A program made the position numbers and the translations under genes. Source: Burkholderia cepacia GG4 (lineage in GTDB: Bacteria > Pseudomonadota > Gammaproteobacteria > Burkholderiales > Burkholderiaceae). Taken from it: a DNA stretch of 64,000 nucleotides. Below the pieces are notes generated by a model. It saw only the letters and a list, made by a program, of their open reading frames with translations, ran no database searches and had not been told where the DNA came from. The stretch covers positions 1,984,001 to 2,048,000 of the forward strand of contig NC_018514.1 of NCBI RefSeq assembly GCF_000292915.1. Direction: 5' to 3'. Shown one piece after another: positions 27,005 through 36,057 of the stretch (position 1 is the first letter of the stretch; each line of letters begins with the position of its first letter).

Positions 27005-27052
27005 GAAACGAAAACGGCACGCGGACCGGCGCGATCGCCCGCCCGCGTGCCG
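27005..27052 (-). terminator. Intrinsic terminator of the ALS/aldehyde-dehydrogenase operon
   Basis: CGGCACGCGG (27015-27024) and CCGCGTGCCG (27043-27052) form a perfect 10-bp stem. Read on the minus strand it is followed by TTTTCGTTTC. It lies 20 bases after the aldehyde dehydrogenase stop. Confidence 0.75.
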
Positions 27053-27072
27053 TCATGCCGCCGCCCCTCGCG

Positions 27073-28506
27073 CTAGCGGCGCCGCACGACCATCAGGCGC
27101 GGCTCGGTCATGTCCTCGATCGCGTAGCGGATCCCTTCGCGGCCGAGCCCCGAATCCTTCACGCCGCCATACGGCATGTTGTCGACACGGAACGACGGCA
27201 CGTCGTTGATCACGACGCCGCCCACCTCCAGTTCGTCCCACGCGCGCTGCGCATGCGCAAGCGAATCGGTGAACACGCCGGCCTGCAGCCCGAAGTCGCT
27301 GTCGTTCACGCGTGCCAGCGCGTCGTCGAAGCGGTCGAATTTCTCGAGGATCGCGACGGGGCCGAACGCCTCCTTGCGGTACAGGTCCTGTTCACGGCCG
27401 ACGTTCTCCAGCAGCGTCGCCTCGAACATCGCGCCGTCGACCTTGCCGCCCGCGACGATCTTCGCGCCCGCCGCGACGGCCGCGTCCATCCAGCCCGACA
27501 GCCGGTGCGATTCGGATTCGGAGATCATCGGGCCGACAAACGTCGACGGATCCTTCGGATCGCCCATCTTCAGCGCACGCGTCTTCGCGACCAGCTTGTC
27601 GCGCAGCACGTCGTACAGGTCCGCATGCACGAGGATCCGCTGCACGCCGATACAGCTCTGCCCCGACTGGTAGTACGCGCCGAACGCGAGACGGTCGACC
27701 ACGTAGTCGAGCTGCGCGCGCTGGTCGGCGTCGACGATCGCCGCCGCGTTGCCGCCGAGTTCCAGCACGACCTTCTTCTTGCCGGCCTTCTCCTTCAGCG
27801 CCCAGCCCACGGCCGGCGAGCCCGTGAACGACAGCAGCTTGAAACGCTCGTCGGTCGTGAACAGGTCCGCACCGTCGCGATGCGCGGGCAGCACCGAGAA
27901 CGCCCCCTTCGGCAGATCGGTTTCCGCGAGCACCTCGCCGATGATCAGCGCGCCGATCGGCGTGCGGCTCGCGGGCTTCAGCACGAACGGACAGCCGGCG
28001 GCCAGCGCGGGCGCGACCTTGTGCGCGGCGAGGTTCAGCGGGAAGTTGAACGGCGAGATGAACGAGCACGGGCCGATCGGCACGCGCCTCGTATAGCCGG
28101 TATAGCCTTGTGCACGCGCGGAGATCTCGAGGTTGATCACTTCGCCGTCGATGCGCACCGATTCCTCGGACGCGACGCGGAACGTGTCGATCAGCCGCGT
28201 CACTTCGCCCTTCGAATCGTTGATCGGCTTGCCGGCCTCGATGCACAGCGCCTCGGCCAGTTCGTCGAAACGCTCGCGAAAGCGGGCGACGCAGTGGTCG
28301 AGTACCGCCTGCCGCCGGTAGGCCGGCAGTTCGCGCATCGGCTTCGCGGCGTCGACCGCCGCGCCGATGGCCGCATCGATCGCCTTCGCGTCGGCCAGCG
28401 CGACGCGCGTCGCGACCTTGCCGCTGAACTTGTCGGTCACGTCGAGATCGGTGTTCGCGTAAACGGCTTCGTTGGCGAGGTAATACGGATAGGTATCCTT
28501 CAGCAT
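27073..28506 (-). CDS. NAD(P)-dependent aldehyde dehydrogenase
   Basis: 477 residues, usual length. Motifs seen: SPFNFPLNLAAHKVAPAL (the N/K region), FTGSPAVGWAL (cofactor loop), the general base Glu in VLELGGNAAAIV and the catalytic Cys in YQSGQSCIGVQR. It oxidises an aldehyde to the acid. It follows an acetolactate-synthase-like gene by 28 bases on the same strand, so an aldehyde made by that thiamine enzyme is a possible substrate; the exact one is unknown. It ends at a clear terminator. Confidence 0.9.
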   Translation of the reverse strand: MLKDTYPYYLANEAVYANTDLDVTDKFSGKVATRVALADAKAIDAAIGAAVDAAKPMRELPAYRRQAVLDHCVARFRERFDELAEALCIEAGKPINDSKGEVTRLIDTFRVASEESVRIDGEVINLEISARAQGYTGYTRRVPIGPCSFISPFNFPLNLAAHKVAPALAAGCPFVLKPASRTPIGALIIGEVLAETDLPKGAFSVLPAHRDGADLFTTDERFKLLSFTGSPAVGWALKEKAGKKKVVLELGGNAAAIVDADQRAQLDYVVDRLAFGAYYQSGQSCIGVQRILVHADLYDVLRDKLVAKTRALKMGDPKDPSTFVGPMISESESHRLSGWMDAAVAAGAKIVAGGKVDGAMFEATLLENVGREQDLYRKEAFGPVAILEKFDRFDDALARVNDSDFGLQAGVFTDSLAHAQRAWDELEVGGVVINDVPSFRVDNMPYGGVKDSGLGREGIRYAIEDMTEPRLMVVRRR

Positions 28507-28534
28507 GGGGTGCTCCTTCCGGTGAACGGCGGAT

Positions 28535-30175
28535 TCAGAGTTGCGCCGACAGGCGCTTGATTTCGCGATTGAGCACGCGCTCGTTGTCCGAATAGTCGAT
28601 CGGCACGTCGATCACATGCACGCCCGGCGTGGCGAAGCAGTCGCGCAGCAGCGGCTCGAGATCGTCGGCCGCTTCGACGCGATGCCCGTGCGCGCCGTAG
28701 CTCCGCGCATACGACACGAAATCGGGGTTCTTCAGCGTCATCGCGAAATCGGGGAAGTTCATGTTTTCCTGCTTCCAGCGGATCATCCCGAAAGCATCAT
28801 CGCGCAGGATCATCACGACGATGTCGAGCTTCAGCCGCACGGCCGTTTCGAGTTCCTGCGAATTCATCATGAAACCGCCGTCGCCGCACACGGCGATCAC
28901 CTTGCGCTGCGGATGCACGATCTTCGTCGCGATCGCCGACGGCAGGCCCGCGCCCATCGACGCGAGCGCGTTGTCGAGCAGCAGCGAGTTCGGCTCGTGC
29001 GCACGCCAGTAGCGCGCGAACCAGATCTTGTACATCCCGTTGTCGAGGCAGACGATCCCGTCGAGCGGCAGCGCGGTGTACAGGTCGTTGACGATCCGCA
29101 CCGGATACATCGGGAAGCGCGGGTCGTGCTGGCCCTTCTGCAGGTGCGCGTCGAAATGCCCCTTGATCATTGCGAAGCGCGCGAAATCCCAGTGCGGCTG
29201 CGGCGTCACCGCTTCCTTCATCTGCCACACCGCGTTCGCGATGTCGCCGACCACCTCGATCTGCGGGAAGTAGACGGGATCGACCTGCGCGCCGAGGAAG
29301 TTCACGTGGATGACGGTCTTTTCGTCCGCGCGCATGAAAAACGGCGGCTTCTCGATCACGTCGTGCCCGACGTTGATGATGCAGTCCGCATGCTCGATCG
29401 CGCGGTGCACGAAGTCGCCGTCGGACAGCGTCGCGTTGCCGAGCCACAGCGGATGCGTCTCGTCGATCACGCCCTTGCCCATCTGCGTCGTGAAGAACGG
29501 GATGCCCGTCTTGTCGACGAATTCGAGCAGCATCTTGCAGGTCGTCTTGCGGTTGCCGCCCGCGCCGATCATCAACAGCGGATGGCGCGCGGCCTGGATC
29601 GCGTCGACCGCATGCGCGACCGCCTTCTCCTCGGCCACCGGCCGCCGGCTGTAGCTGCGCGGGATCGGCTTGCCGTCGCCTTCCTCGTGCGCGATGTCTT
29701 CCGGCAGTTCGAGATGCGCGGCGCCCGGACGCTCCTCCTCCGCGCGGCGGAACGCCTCGCGCACGGCCGACGGGATGTTGCCGATCGACACGATCTGCCG
29801 CGTGAACTTCGTGAGCGGCTGCATCATGTCGACCACGTCGACGATCTGGAAGTGGCCCTGCTTGCTCGACTTGATCGGCTTCTGCCCGGTGATCATCAGC
29901 ATCGGCATGCCGCCGAGCTGCGCATACGCGGCGGCCGTCACGAAGTTGGTCGCGCCCGGCCCGAGCGTCGCGAGACACACACCGGTACGGCCCGTCAGGC
30001 GGCCGTAGGTGGCGGCCATGAACCCGGCCGCCTGTTCGTGCCGGGTCAGCACGAGCTTGATCTTCGATCGCCGCAGCGATTCGAGCAGATCGAGGTTTTC
30101 CTCGCCGGGAATGCCGAACACATACTCGACGCCTTCGGCTTCCAGCGCCTTCACGAACAGATCCGATGCTTTCAT
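28535..30175 (-). CDS. Thiamine-diphosphate enzyme, acetolactate-synthase large-subunit-like (catabolic type)
   Basis: 546 residues. Seen: the activating Glu in TRHEQAAGFMAATYGR, the TPP/Mg motif CGDGGFMMNSQELETAVRLK, and the three-domain layout of the acetolactate synthase/pyruvate oxidase family. No small regulatory subunit follows, in contrast to IlvBN/IlvIH, which suggests a catabolic (AlsS-like) or other 2-oxo-acid decarboxylating/carboligating enzyme. It is paired with an aldehyde dehydrogenase downstream, so it might release an aldehyde. Confidence 0.88.
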   Translation of the reverse strand: MKASDLFVKALEAEGVEYVFGIPGEENLDLLESLRRSKIKLVLTRHEQAAGFMAATYGRLTGRTGVCLATLGPGATNFVTAAAYAQLGGMPMLMITGQKPIKSSKQGHFQIVDVVDMMQPLTKFTRQIVSIGNIPSAVREAFRRAEEERPGAAHLELPEDIAHEEGDGKPIPRSYSRRPVAEEKAVAHAVDAIQAARHPLLMIGAGGNRKTTCKMLLEFVDKTGIPFFTTQMGKGVIDETHPLWLGNATLSDGDFVHRAIEHADCIINVGHDVIEKPPFFMRADEKTVIHVNFLGAQVDPVYFPQIEVVGDIANAVWQMKEAVTPQPHWDFARFAMIKGHFDAHLQKGQHDPRFPMYPVRIVNDLYTALPLDGIVCLDNGMYKIWFARYWRAHEPNSLLLDNALASMGAGLPSAIATKIVHPQRKVIAVCGDGGFMMNSQELETAVRLKLDIVVMILRDDAFGMIRWKQENMNFPDFAMTLKNPDFVSYARSYGAHGHRVEAADDLEPLLRDCFATPGVHVIDVPIDYSDNERVLNREIKRLSAQL

Positions 30176-30520
30176 GGGGGACTCTCGGTTGATGCCGCCT
30201 GCCCGGCCTACGGACGCGCGGCGTTCAGAACGCGCGCCGGCCTACGGCGCGCGGACGCTTTACCTACTGGACACAGACCACGGCACTGCCCGCCGCGCGC
30301 AGCACGGCGGCGCCTCCCGATGAGGAGGACAAACGGATCCGCCCGTGCGCGGCATGCGCGCACGGACGGCAAAGACGTTTTTGATTGTAGACGGATTCGC
30401 GGAATTCCGGCTTCGACCGGATGACCGATCCGGCCTCGACAGGATCGGCCTGATGGCCAATTCGGCCCCAAACGGCGCGCGCCGTCCTACTGTTGGGGCA
30501 ACCGAATTCCACTCATCGAA
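30176..30520. other. Intergenic region with palindromes, no gene seen
   Basis: This gap lies between two divergent units. It holds an imperfect direct repeat, CCGGCTTCGACCGGAT (30407-30422) and CCGGCCTCGACAGGAT (30430-30445), 14 of 16 identical, and a compound palindrome at 30466-30498: outer arms CCCCAA and TTGGGG enclosing the perfect palindrome ACGGCGCGCGCCGT (30472-30485). These may be operators of the acetolactate-synthase-like operon. No supported open frame was found. Confidence 0.45.
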
Positions 30521-30521
30521 C

Positions 30522-30563
30522 ATGTGAACCATGGTTGACATATTGCAATCCATGCCCTACAGT
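30522..30563 (+). promoter_or_regulatory. Promoter with overlapping palindromic operator of the toxin-antitoxin operon
   Basis: TTGACA (30535-30540) and TACAGT (30558-30563) are 17 bases apart, close to the sigma-70 consensus. A palindrome ATGTGAACC-AT-GGTTGACAT (30522-30541), with one mismatched pair, overlaps the -35 box, as expected for autoregulation by the Xre antitoxin. It also overlaps both possible toxin start codons, which is odd. Confidence 0.6.
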
Positions 30564-30869
30564 GCGCCTACATTCAGCATCCGGACCACCGACGTCTTCG
30601 ACGCGTGGTTTGCCGGCCTGCCGGATCGCGTCGCCCGGCGACGCATCCAGGCGCGCATCGATCGCCTGTCGATGGGCAATCCGGGCGACTGGAAATCCGC
30701 CGGCTCCCCCGTCGTCGAAATGCGGATCGACCACGGCCCCGGCTATCGCGTCTATTACGTCAGGCGCGGAACGATATGGGTGATCCTGCTCTGCGGCGGC
30801 GACAAGTCGACGCAACAGGCGGACATCCGCGCCGCGCACGCGATGCTCGCGCGGCTCGACCTGGAGTGA
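30552..30869 (+). CDS. RelE/ParE-superfamily toxin (HigB-like, Gp49 family)
   Basis: 105 residues from ATG 30552, or 112 from ATG 30531; neither has a ribosome site. Hallmarks of this family are DVFDAWFAGLPDR near the N-terminus, RRIQARIDRLSMGNPGDWK, VVEMRIDHGPGYRVYY and the C-terminal LLCGGDKSTQQADI. Such proteins are mRNA interferases acting on translating ribosomes. The antitoxin starts 3 bases downstream (toxin first, as in higBA). The true N-terminus may lie nearer IRTTDVFDAW; see the promoter that overlaps the start. Confidence 0.88.
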   Translation: MPYSAPTFSIRTTDVFDAWFAGLPDRVARRRIQARIDRLSMGNPGDWKSAGSPVVEMRIDHGPGYRVYYVRRGTIWVILLCGGDKSTQQADIRAAHAMLARLDLE

Positions 30870-30872
30870 TCG

Positions 30873-31172
30873 ATGGACAAGATCAAGACCCGGCCGTGGG
30901 ATTCGGCCGAACACCTGAAAACCGACGACGACATGGCCGACTACTTCGAGGCCTGTCTGCAGGAAGCCGGCGACGACCCGGCCTTCATCGCGCATGCGCT
31001 CGGCGTGATCGCCCGCGCGCGCGGCATGTCGCAGGTCGCGCGCGACGCGGGCCTGTCGCGCGAAGGGCTGTACAAGGCACTGTCGCACGACGGCAATCCG
31101 AGCTTCGGCACGATCCTGAAGGTCATCAAGGCGCTCGGCCTGCAACTGCACGGCGCGAAGGCGCACGCATGA
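30873..31172 (+). CDS. Addiction-module antidote protein, Xre/HigA-like
   Basis: 99 residues. The C-terminal half is a helix-turn-helix (ARGMSQVARDAGLSREGLYKALS followed by PSFGTILKVIKALGLQL) of the antidote family paired with Gp49-like toxins; the N-terminal part (SAEHLKTDDDMADYFEACL) probably contacts the toxin. It should neutralise the toxin and repress the operon through the palindrome at 30522-30541. It overlaps no neighbour; the DUF445 gene is convergent 48 bases away. Confidence 0.9.
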   Translation: MDKIKTRPWDSAEHLKTDDDMADYFEACLQEAGDDPAFIAHALGVIARARGMSQVARDAGLSREGLYKALSHDGNPSFGTILKVIKALGLQLHGAKAHA

Positions 31173-31220
31173 TGCAGCGGCGCGCGGCGGCGTGCCACGT
31201 GCGCGACGGCGGCGGCCGCG

Positions 31221-32507
31221 TCAATGCAGCCAGCCGCCCACCCAGCGCGGCAGCAGCGAGACCAGATACAGCCCGAACCCGATCAGCCCGCCGACCAGCG
31301 TGCCGTTGATGCGGATGTACTGCAGGTCCTTGCCGATGTTCAGCTCGATCTGCCGCGACATCTCCCGCGCATCCCAGTTGCGCACCGTGTCGCGAATGTG
31401 ACGCATCAGGAAATCCGCGAAATCCGGCGCCATCTCGTGCACGGCTTTCTCGACGTGCTCGTTCAGCGATGCGCGCAGCGCCGGGCTCTCTGCGAGCCGC
31501 GCGCCGAGCCAGCCGCCGAGCGTCGCGGCCTGCCGGTGCAGCGCCGAATCGGCGCGCGCGAGATCAGCCTTCAGCCATGCACGCAACTGATCCCACAGAT
31601 CGCGCGCGTACTCGTTGAACGCGTCGCCGTCGCGGATGTAGCGCTTGATCTCGTCACCCTTCGCGATGAACGCCGGATCATGCTTCAGCCGCTCGGTCAG
31701 GCGCACGACCGTGCGGTTGAAGCGCTGCCGCAACTCGTGCTCGGGATCCGCAGCCACGCCTTCGAGCACGCGGCTCACCGCGCTCGCCAGCATCCGCGCG
31801 CCGTTCTCGCCGAACCACTGCGTCGGCATCAGCTTCTCGACCTTCGGGTATTGCGTCTTCAGCCATTCGACGATGAAGTCCGCGATCACCTCGCGGTTCT
31901 CCTCCTTGTCGAGCACGTCGACCACCTGTTCGATCGCGTAGTCGAGCAGCGCCTGGTGGCGGCCATCCTTCGTCAGCGTGTCGAGAATCGCGCCGGCCGA
32001 CTGCGACAGGTCGACCCGGTCGATCACCGCGCGGAACGCATCGTGGACGAACGACTGGATCCTCGCGTCGTCGGTCATGTCGAGCGCGAAGCTCATCAGC
32101 TTCGTCACGTAGCTGCCGAGCGCGTCGGTGTTCGCCGGCTCGCCGAGCCACGCGGCGAGCTTCTGCGCGGGATCGTGCTGGCGAATCTGCGCGGCGAGCG
32201 CGTCGGGACCGAGGAATTTCTCGCGCACGAACACCGCGAGGTTGTCGGCGATCTTGTCCTTGTTCTTCGGAATGATTTCGGTGTGGCGCGACACGAACGG
32301 GATCGGCACGCGACGGAACAGCGCGACCACCGCAAACCAGTCGGCGAGCGCGCCGACCATCGCGGCCTCGGCCACCGCCTTGAAACCGTCGACCCACGGG
32401 CCGCGCGGCAGCATGATCATCGTGACGAACACCGCGACGGCGGCCAGCAGCAGCCATAACGCGCGGCGCTTGCTTTGTTTCAGTTCGAGGGCTTTGTCTG
32501 GCGTCAT
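31221..32507 (-). CDS. DUF445 membrane protein (YjiN-like)
   Basis: 428 residues with one or two hydrophobic helices at each end (~14-60 and ~405-425) and a long helical middle, the usual DUF445 layout; EAAMVGALADWFAVVALFR and IPFVSRHTEIIPKNKDKIADNL match the conserved N-terminal block. The family is conserved in proteobacteria without an established biochemical role. The ATG at 32507 (MTPDKALELK) is preferred to an extension to 32564. Confidence 0.88.
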   Translation of the reverse strand: MTPDKALELKQSKRRALWLLLAAVAVFVTMIMLPRGPWVDGFKAVAEAAMVGALADWFAVVALFRRVPIPFVSRHTEIIPKNKDKIADNLAVFVREKFLGPDALAAQIRQHDPAQKLAAWLGEPANTDALGSYVTKLMSFALDMTDDARIQSFVHDAFRAVIDRVDLSQSAGAILDTLTKDGRHQALLDYAIEQVVDVLDKEENREVIADFIVEWLKTQYPKVEKLMPTQWFGENGARMLASAVSRVLEGVAADPEHELRQRFNRTVVRLTERLKHDPAFIAKGDEIKRYIRDGDAFNEYARDLWDQLRAWLKADLARADSALHRQAATLGGWLGARLAESPALRASLNEHVEKAVHEMAPDFADFLMRHIRDTVRNWDAREMSRQIELNIGKDLQYIRINGTLVGGLIGFGLYLVSLLPRWVGGWLH

Positions 32508-32670
32508 GGGCGACCGGTGAAACGGCAATGCCGCTAATATGCACCGATCGCCGCCTCGCGACAAACCCGCATGCGATGCGCGGGCCGGACATGCTGCCCG
32601 CAGCGGGCTTCCATCCCCCCGCCGGGTACCGCCGCGAACGCGGCCACCCGATCCGCGTTCGCGCGCTGCC

Positions 32671-33891
32671 TCAGAGCAACGTCTTCAGGTTCACCGCCGG
32701 ATCGGCGAGTTTCACCGGATCGGGCACCGCGCCTGCCGCGATCAACCGGCGCGCTGCACCGATGTCGCGCCCCAGGTTCGCCGCGGCGACCGCCGCGATC
32801 TTCCCGTCGTCGTCCAGCCCGAACACCGTGAACGGCCCGCTCGCCGGATCGCCGCGCACGACCGTGGCCTGCTCGCTGCCGAACAGCCCGAGCATCTGCA
32901 GGTTGCAGTCGTACTGATCGGACCACAGCCACGGCAGCTCGGCATAGGTTTCGTCCGCGCCGAGCAGGTTCGCAGCCGCGACAGCCGGCTGGTTTTCCGC
33001 GACCTGCCACGACTCGATTCGCACGTGACGCCCGAGCAGCGGATTGAAGTGCATCGTCACCTCGCCCGTCGCGAAGATCGCCCGATCGCTGGTGCGGCAC
33101 CCTGCATCGACACGGATCCCGTTGTCGACGTCGAGCCCGGCCGCCTGCGCGAGTTCGACATTGGGTACGACGCCGATGCCGACCACGACGATGTCGGCAT
33201 GCACGTCGCCCCGATCGGTCTCGACGATCGCACCGCCGCCCGGTGCATGACGAATCGCGCGCGGCAGCGTCGCCATCTGAAAGCTCACGCCGCGCGCGTC
33301 ATGCAACTGACGCGCATACGCGCCGACGACTTCCGGCAACGCGCGCTGCAGCAAGCGCGCGGCCGGGTCGATCACCGTCACGTCGCAACCGAGCTGCCGC
33401 GCCGCAGCGGCCACTTCGAGGCCGATGAAGCCGCCGCCGAGCACCGCCACGCGACGGCCCGGCGCGAGCTGCGCGCGCAACGCCCGCGCGTCGGCAACGG
33501 TGCGCACGTAATGCGGAACGACGCCTGCGTCGACCGGTCCGCCGAACGCACGCACGCGCGAACCCGTCGCAAGCACGAGCCGCGCGTACGGCAACGTCGC
33601 GCCGTGATCGAGCCGCACACGCTGCGCATCGCGCTCGATCGCCTCGACGCGCGTGCCGAGCCGCAGCTCGATGCGTTGCGCGTCGTACCACGCGGCATCG
33701 CGCACGAACGCGCGCTGCTCGCCGCCGTCGTTCAGCAGCGCATCCTTCGACAGCGCGGGCCGGTCGTACGGCAGCTCGGGTTCGGCGCCGATCATCACGA
33801 TGCGCGCATCGGTGTCGCGCGCACGCAGCGCTTCGGCCGTACGCCGCGCCGCGTGGCCGGCGCCGACGATCACGAACGGGTCAGCCGACAT
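32671..33891 (-). CDS. andAa: Anthranilate 1,2-dioxygenase, ferredoxin reductase component
   Basis: 406 residues, FAD/NAD-dependent ferredoxin reductase. Seen: the FAD motif FVIVGAGHAARRTAEALR at the N-terminus, the NAD-binding VAVLGGGFIGLEVAAAAR in the middle and the ATG-loop AIFATGEVTMHF. It passes electrons from NADH to the ferredoxin AndAb. Last gene of the andAc-Ad-Ab-Aa operon; its start overlaps the end of andAb by 11 bases. Sequence and order match the three-component anthranilate dioxygenase of Burkholderia cepacia. Confidence 0.92.
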   Translation of the reverse strand: MSADPFVIVGAGHAARRTAEALRARDTDARIVMIGAEPELPYDRPALSKDALLNDGGEQRAFVRDAAWYDAQRIELRLGTRVEAIERDAQRVRLDHGATLPYARLVLATGSRVRAFGGPVDAGVVPHYVRTVADARALRAQLAPGRRVAVLGGGFIGLEVAAAARQLGCDVTVIDPAARLLQRALPEVVGAYARQLHDARGVSFQMATLPRAIRHAPGGGAIVETDRGDVHADIVVVGIGVVPNVELAQAAGLDVDNGIRVDAGCRTSDRAIFATGEVTMHFNPLLGRHVRIESWQVAENQPAVAAANLLGADETYAELPWLWSDQYDCNLQMLGLFGSEQATVVRGDPASGPFTVFGLDDDGKIAAVAAANLGRDIGAARRLIAAGAVPDPVKLADPAVNLKTLL

Positions 33892-34207
33892 TGACTTCTA
33901 CCTGCCCGTCGACGATCCGGACCGGATAGGTCCGCACCGGCTCGGTGATCGGCGCGCATTTCGGCGCCCCCGTGCGAATGTCGATCAGCCCCTGGTGCAG
34001 CGGGCACTCGACACAACCGTCTTCCACATAGCCTTCGGACAAGCGCGCATGGCCATGCGAACAAAGGTCGTGCATCGCGAACAGTTCTTCGCCGATCCGA
34101 AACACTGCGATCGGCTTCTGGCCGGCGACGCGTGCCGCCGGTTCGTCTTCGGAGAATTCGTCGAATGCACCCAGCGGGTGCCATTCGGCGAGCGTTGCTT
34201 CGGTCAT
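33881..34207 (-). CDS. andAb: Anthranilate 1,2-dioxygenase, Rieske ferredoxin component
   Basis: 108 residues. The Rieske cluster ligands are visible as CSHGH and, 16 residues on, CPLHQG. It carries electrons from AndAa to the oxygenase AndAc/AndAd. The ATG at 34207 begins MTEATLAEW, 16 bases after the andAd stop. Size matches biphenyl-type ferredoxins. Confidence 0.92.
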   Translation of the reverse strand: MTEATLAEWHPLGAFDEFSEDEPAARVAGQKPIAVFRIGEELFAMHDLCSHGHARLSEGYVEDGCVECPLHQGLIDIRTGAPKCAPITEPVRTYPVRIVDGQVEVNVG

Positions 34208-34223
34208 GTCGTTTCCTTGGCTG

Positions 34224-34700
34224 TCAGATCGGGGTCGCAAGCAGCGTCTGCACGCGCGACGTGTCGTAGATCACGCGCTTGGTCTTGTAGCGCAGCCCGT
34301 CGGGCGTACGCACGACCGTGTCGTAGTACTTGCCGGCCTGGTACACGTTCGATTCGCCGTTGCTGCGGGTCTGCACGACCACGTAGTTGCTCTCGGTGTC
34401 GATCTCGCCGTCACGCTCCGCGACGATCGTCAGGCCCGACGTCATGTGCCGGTACGTGTGCTCTTCAAAGATGTTCGCGTGCCGCAGCGACACCACGCGG
34501 TCGCGCAGCATCCGCTGGTTCGTGCAGTGGACGATCCCGACCGGCAGCCCGAGATCGGCGTTCTCCTTCGGCACGATCTCGTACGTGCAGTCCTCGGTGA
34601 ACATTTCCGGCCAGTGTTCGAGCCGGTCGTTGTCGAGGTGGCCGATGTAGCGGTTCTGAAGCATGTAAATCTCGAACCACGTCTTCATGTCTTCCGTCAT
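34224..34700 (-). CDS. andAd: Anthranilate 1,2-dioxygenase, small oxygenase subunit
   Basis: 158 residues of the ring-hydroxylating dioxygenase beta-subunit family (SnoaL-like cone fold), with the typical N-terminal FTEDCTYEIVPKEN and RHMTSGLTIV segments. It forms the alpha3beta3 oxygenase with AndAc and has a structural role. The ATG at 34700 has GGGAG six bases ahead and lies 14 bases after the andAc stop. Confidence 0.92.
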   Translation of the reverse strand: MTEDMKTWFEIYMLQNRYIGHLDNDRLEHWPEMFTEDCTYEIVPKENADLGLPVGIVHCTNQRMLRDRVVSLRHANIFEEHTYRHMTSGLTIVAERDGEIDTESNYVVVQTRSNGESNVYQAGKYYDTVVRTPDGLRYKTKRVIYDTSRVQTLLATPI

Positions 34701-34714
34701 TTCGCGCTCCCGCA

Positions 34715-35986
34715 TCAATAGCCCATCAGCTTCTGGTAGCCGACCCAGAACTTGCGGATCAGGCTTTCGGTGATCACCGTGTCCTGCTGGTCAGGATTGC
34801 CGCGCGACATCTCGATCACCGACGTCGCGTCGGCGTCGCGCACCGTGCCGCGCTGCACCAGCTCGGTCGCCTCCGTGTCTTCCATCGAGATATAGCCGGC
34901 CGGCCCGACCAGGTTCGCCTGCTTGATGCGCAGCGCGCGCAGCTCGGGCGTGTCGTCCGCGTAGCCGAAGAAGTGGAAGATCAGCTCGAAGTTGTCCGGC
35001 CCCTTCGGCAGGATCTGCCGCGCGACCAGCGTGTTGTGGATCTGCTGGATCACGAGCTGCGGGAAGATCGGCTGGATATGGTTGGTGCAGTCCTCGTCGT
35101 ATTCCGACACGAGATCGAGGATCGACTCGTCTTCCAGATGGAAACCCTCGTCGAACGACCGGATGTTCTGCTGCTTGTACGCGGCCGACGTATCGTCGCC
35201 CGTCTTCGTCACCGTGATGATGCTGTGCAGCCCGTGGTTCGCATCCGGAATCGAGCGCGCCTTCATCCCGACGCGGAAGATGTTGAAGGTCGTATGGAAC
35301 AGGTGCAGCATGCTCGCGTGATACGGGTCCTTCACGTTCTCCATGTACAGCTTCCAGTTCGACTTCGAATACTGGCGCGTGCAGCCGAGATACTCGATCG
35401 GCTTGTGGAAGATCCGGTCGATCCACGGACGCATCTGCTCGCCGAGATAGTCGGGCAGCGGCGCCACTTCGTCGCTGAAGCTCGCGAACACGAGCCCGCG
35501 ATAGCTGTCGACGCGCAGCTTGCGCAGCCCGTGCTGCTTCGGGTCGAAGTCGGCCGGCATCCCGGACATCCCCTTCTGGCCGCGCCGGAAGGGCACGCCG
35601 AGCAGGTTGCCCGAGTTGTCGAAGCTCCACTGGTGATACACGCACGTGTGCGAGCTCGCGTTGCCGCGCGACTTGCGGCACACCTGCGCGCCGCGGTGCG
35701 CGCAGCGGTTCACCCAGGCGGAAAGCGCGCCGTCTTCGGTGCGCGTGACGACCACCGGCGTATCGCCGACGAACGTGCTCTTGAAGTCACCGGCGTTCGG
35801 GATTTCCGCTTCCAGCGCAACGAAGTTCCACGTCGGGCCGCGAAAGATGCGTTCCTGCTCGCGTTCGTAGACGGCCTGCGAGCTGAACACCTTGTATGGC
35901 ACGCGCGAGCCGTCGTCGTGCGGAAAACGCACGGCGGACGCGTCGTCGCGCGAGGCGAACACGACGGGCGATTCTGTCTGCTCCAT
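34715..35986 (-). CDS. andAc: Anthranilate 1,2-dioxygenase, large oxygenase subunit
   Basis: 423 residues. The N-terminal Rieske domain has CAHRGAQVC and CVYHQW ligands (C-x-H ... C-x2-H); the mononuclear iron site follows in ENVKDPYHASMLHLFH with its two His, after an Asp that bridges the centres. It converts anthranilate to catechol, releasing CO2 and ammonia. First gene of the operon; ATG at 35986 has GGAG seven bases upstream, while an extension to 36031 does not. Catechol goes on to the adjacent cat genes. Confidence 0.95.
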   Translation of the reverse strand: MEQTESPVVFASRDDASAVRFPHDDGSRVPYKVFSSQAVYEREQERIFRGPTWNFVALEAEIPNAGDFKSTFVGDTPVVVTRTEDGALSAWVNRCAHRGAQVCRKSRGNASSHTCVYHQWSFDNSGNLLGVPFRRGQKGMSGMPADFDPKQHGLRKLRVDSYRGLVFASFSDEVAPLPDYLGEQMRPWIDRIFHKPIEYLGCTRQYSKSNWKLYMENVKDPYHASMLHLFHTTFNIFRVGMKARSIPDANHGLHSIITVTKTGDDTSAAYKQQNIRSFDEGFHLEDESILDLVSEYDEDCTNHIQPIFPQLVIQQIHNTLVARQILPKGPDNFELIFHFFGYADDTPELRALRIKQANLVGPAGYISMEDTEATELVQRGTVRDADATSVIEMSRGNPDQQDTVITESLIRKFWVGYQKLMGY

Positions 35987-36057
35987 GTCGGACTCCTTGT
36001 GGTTCCGTTTCATTAACAAGATGGAGTCCATTTTTGAAAGGCTAATATTCGCCGTCT

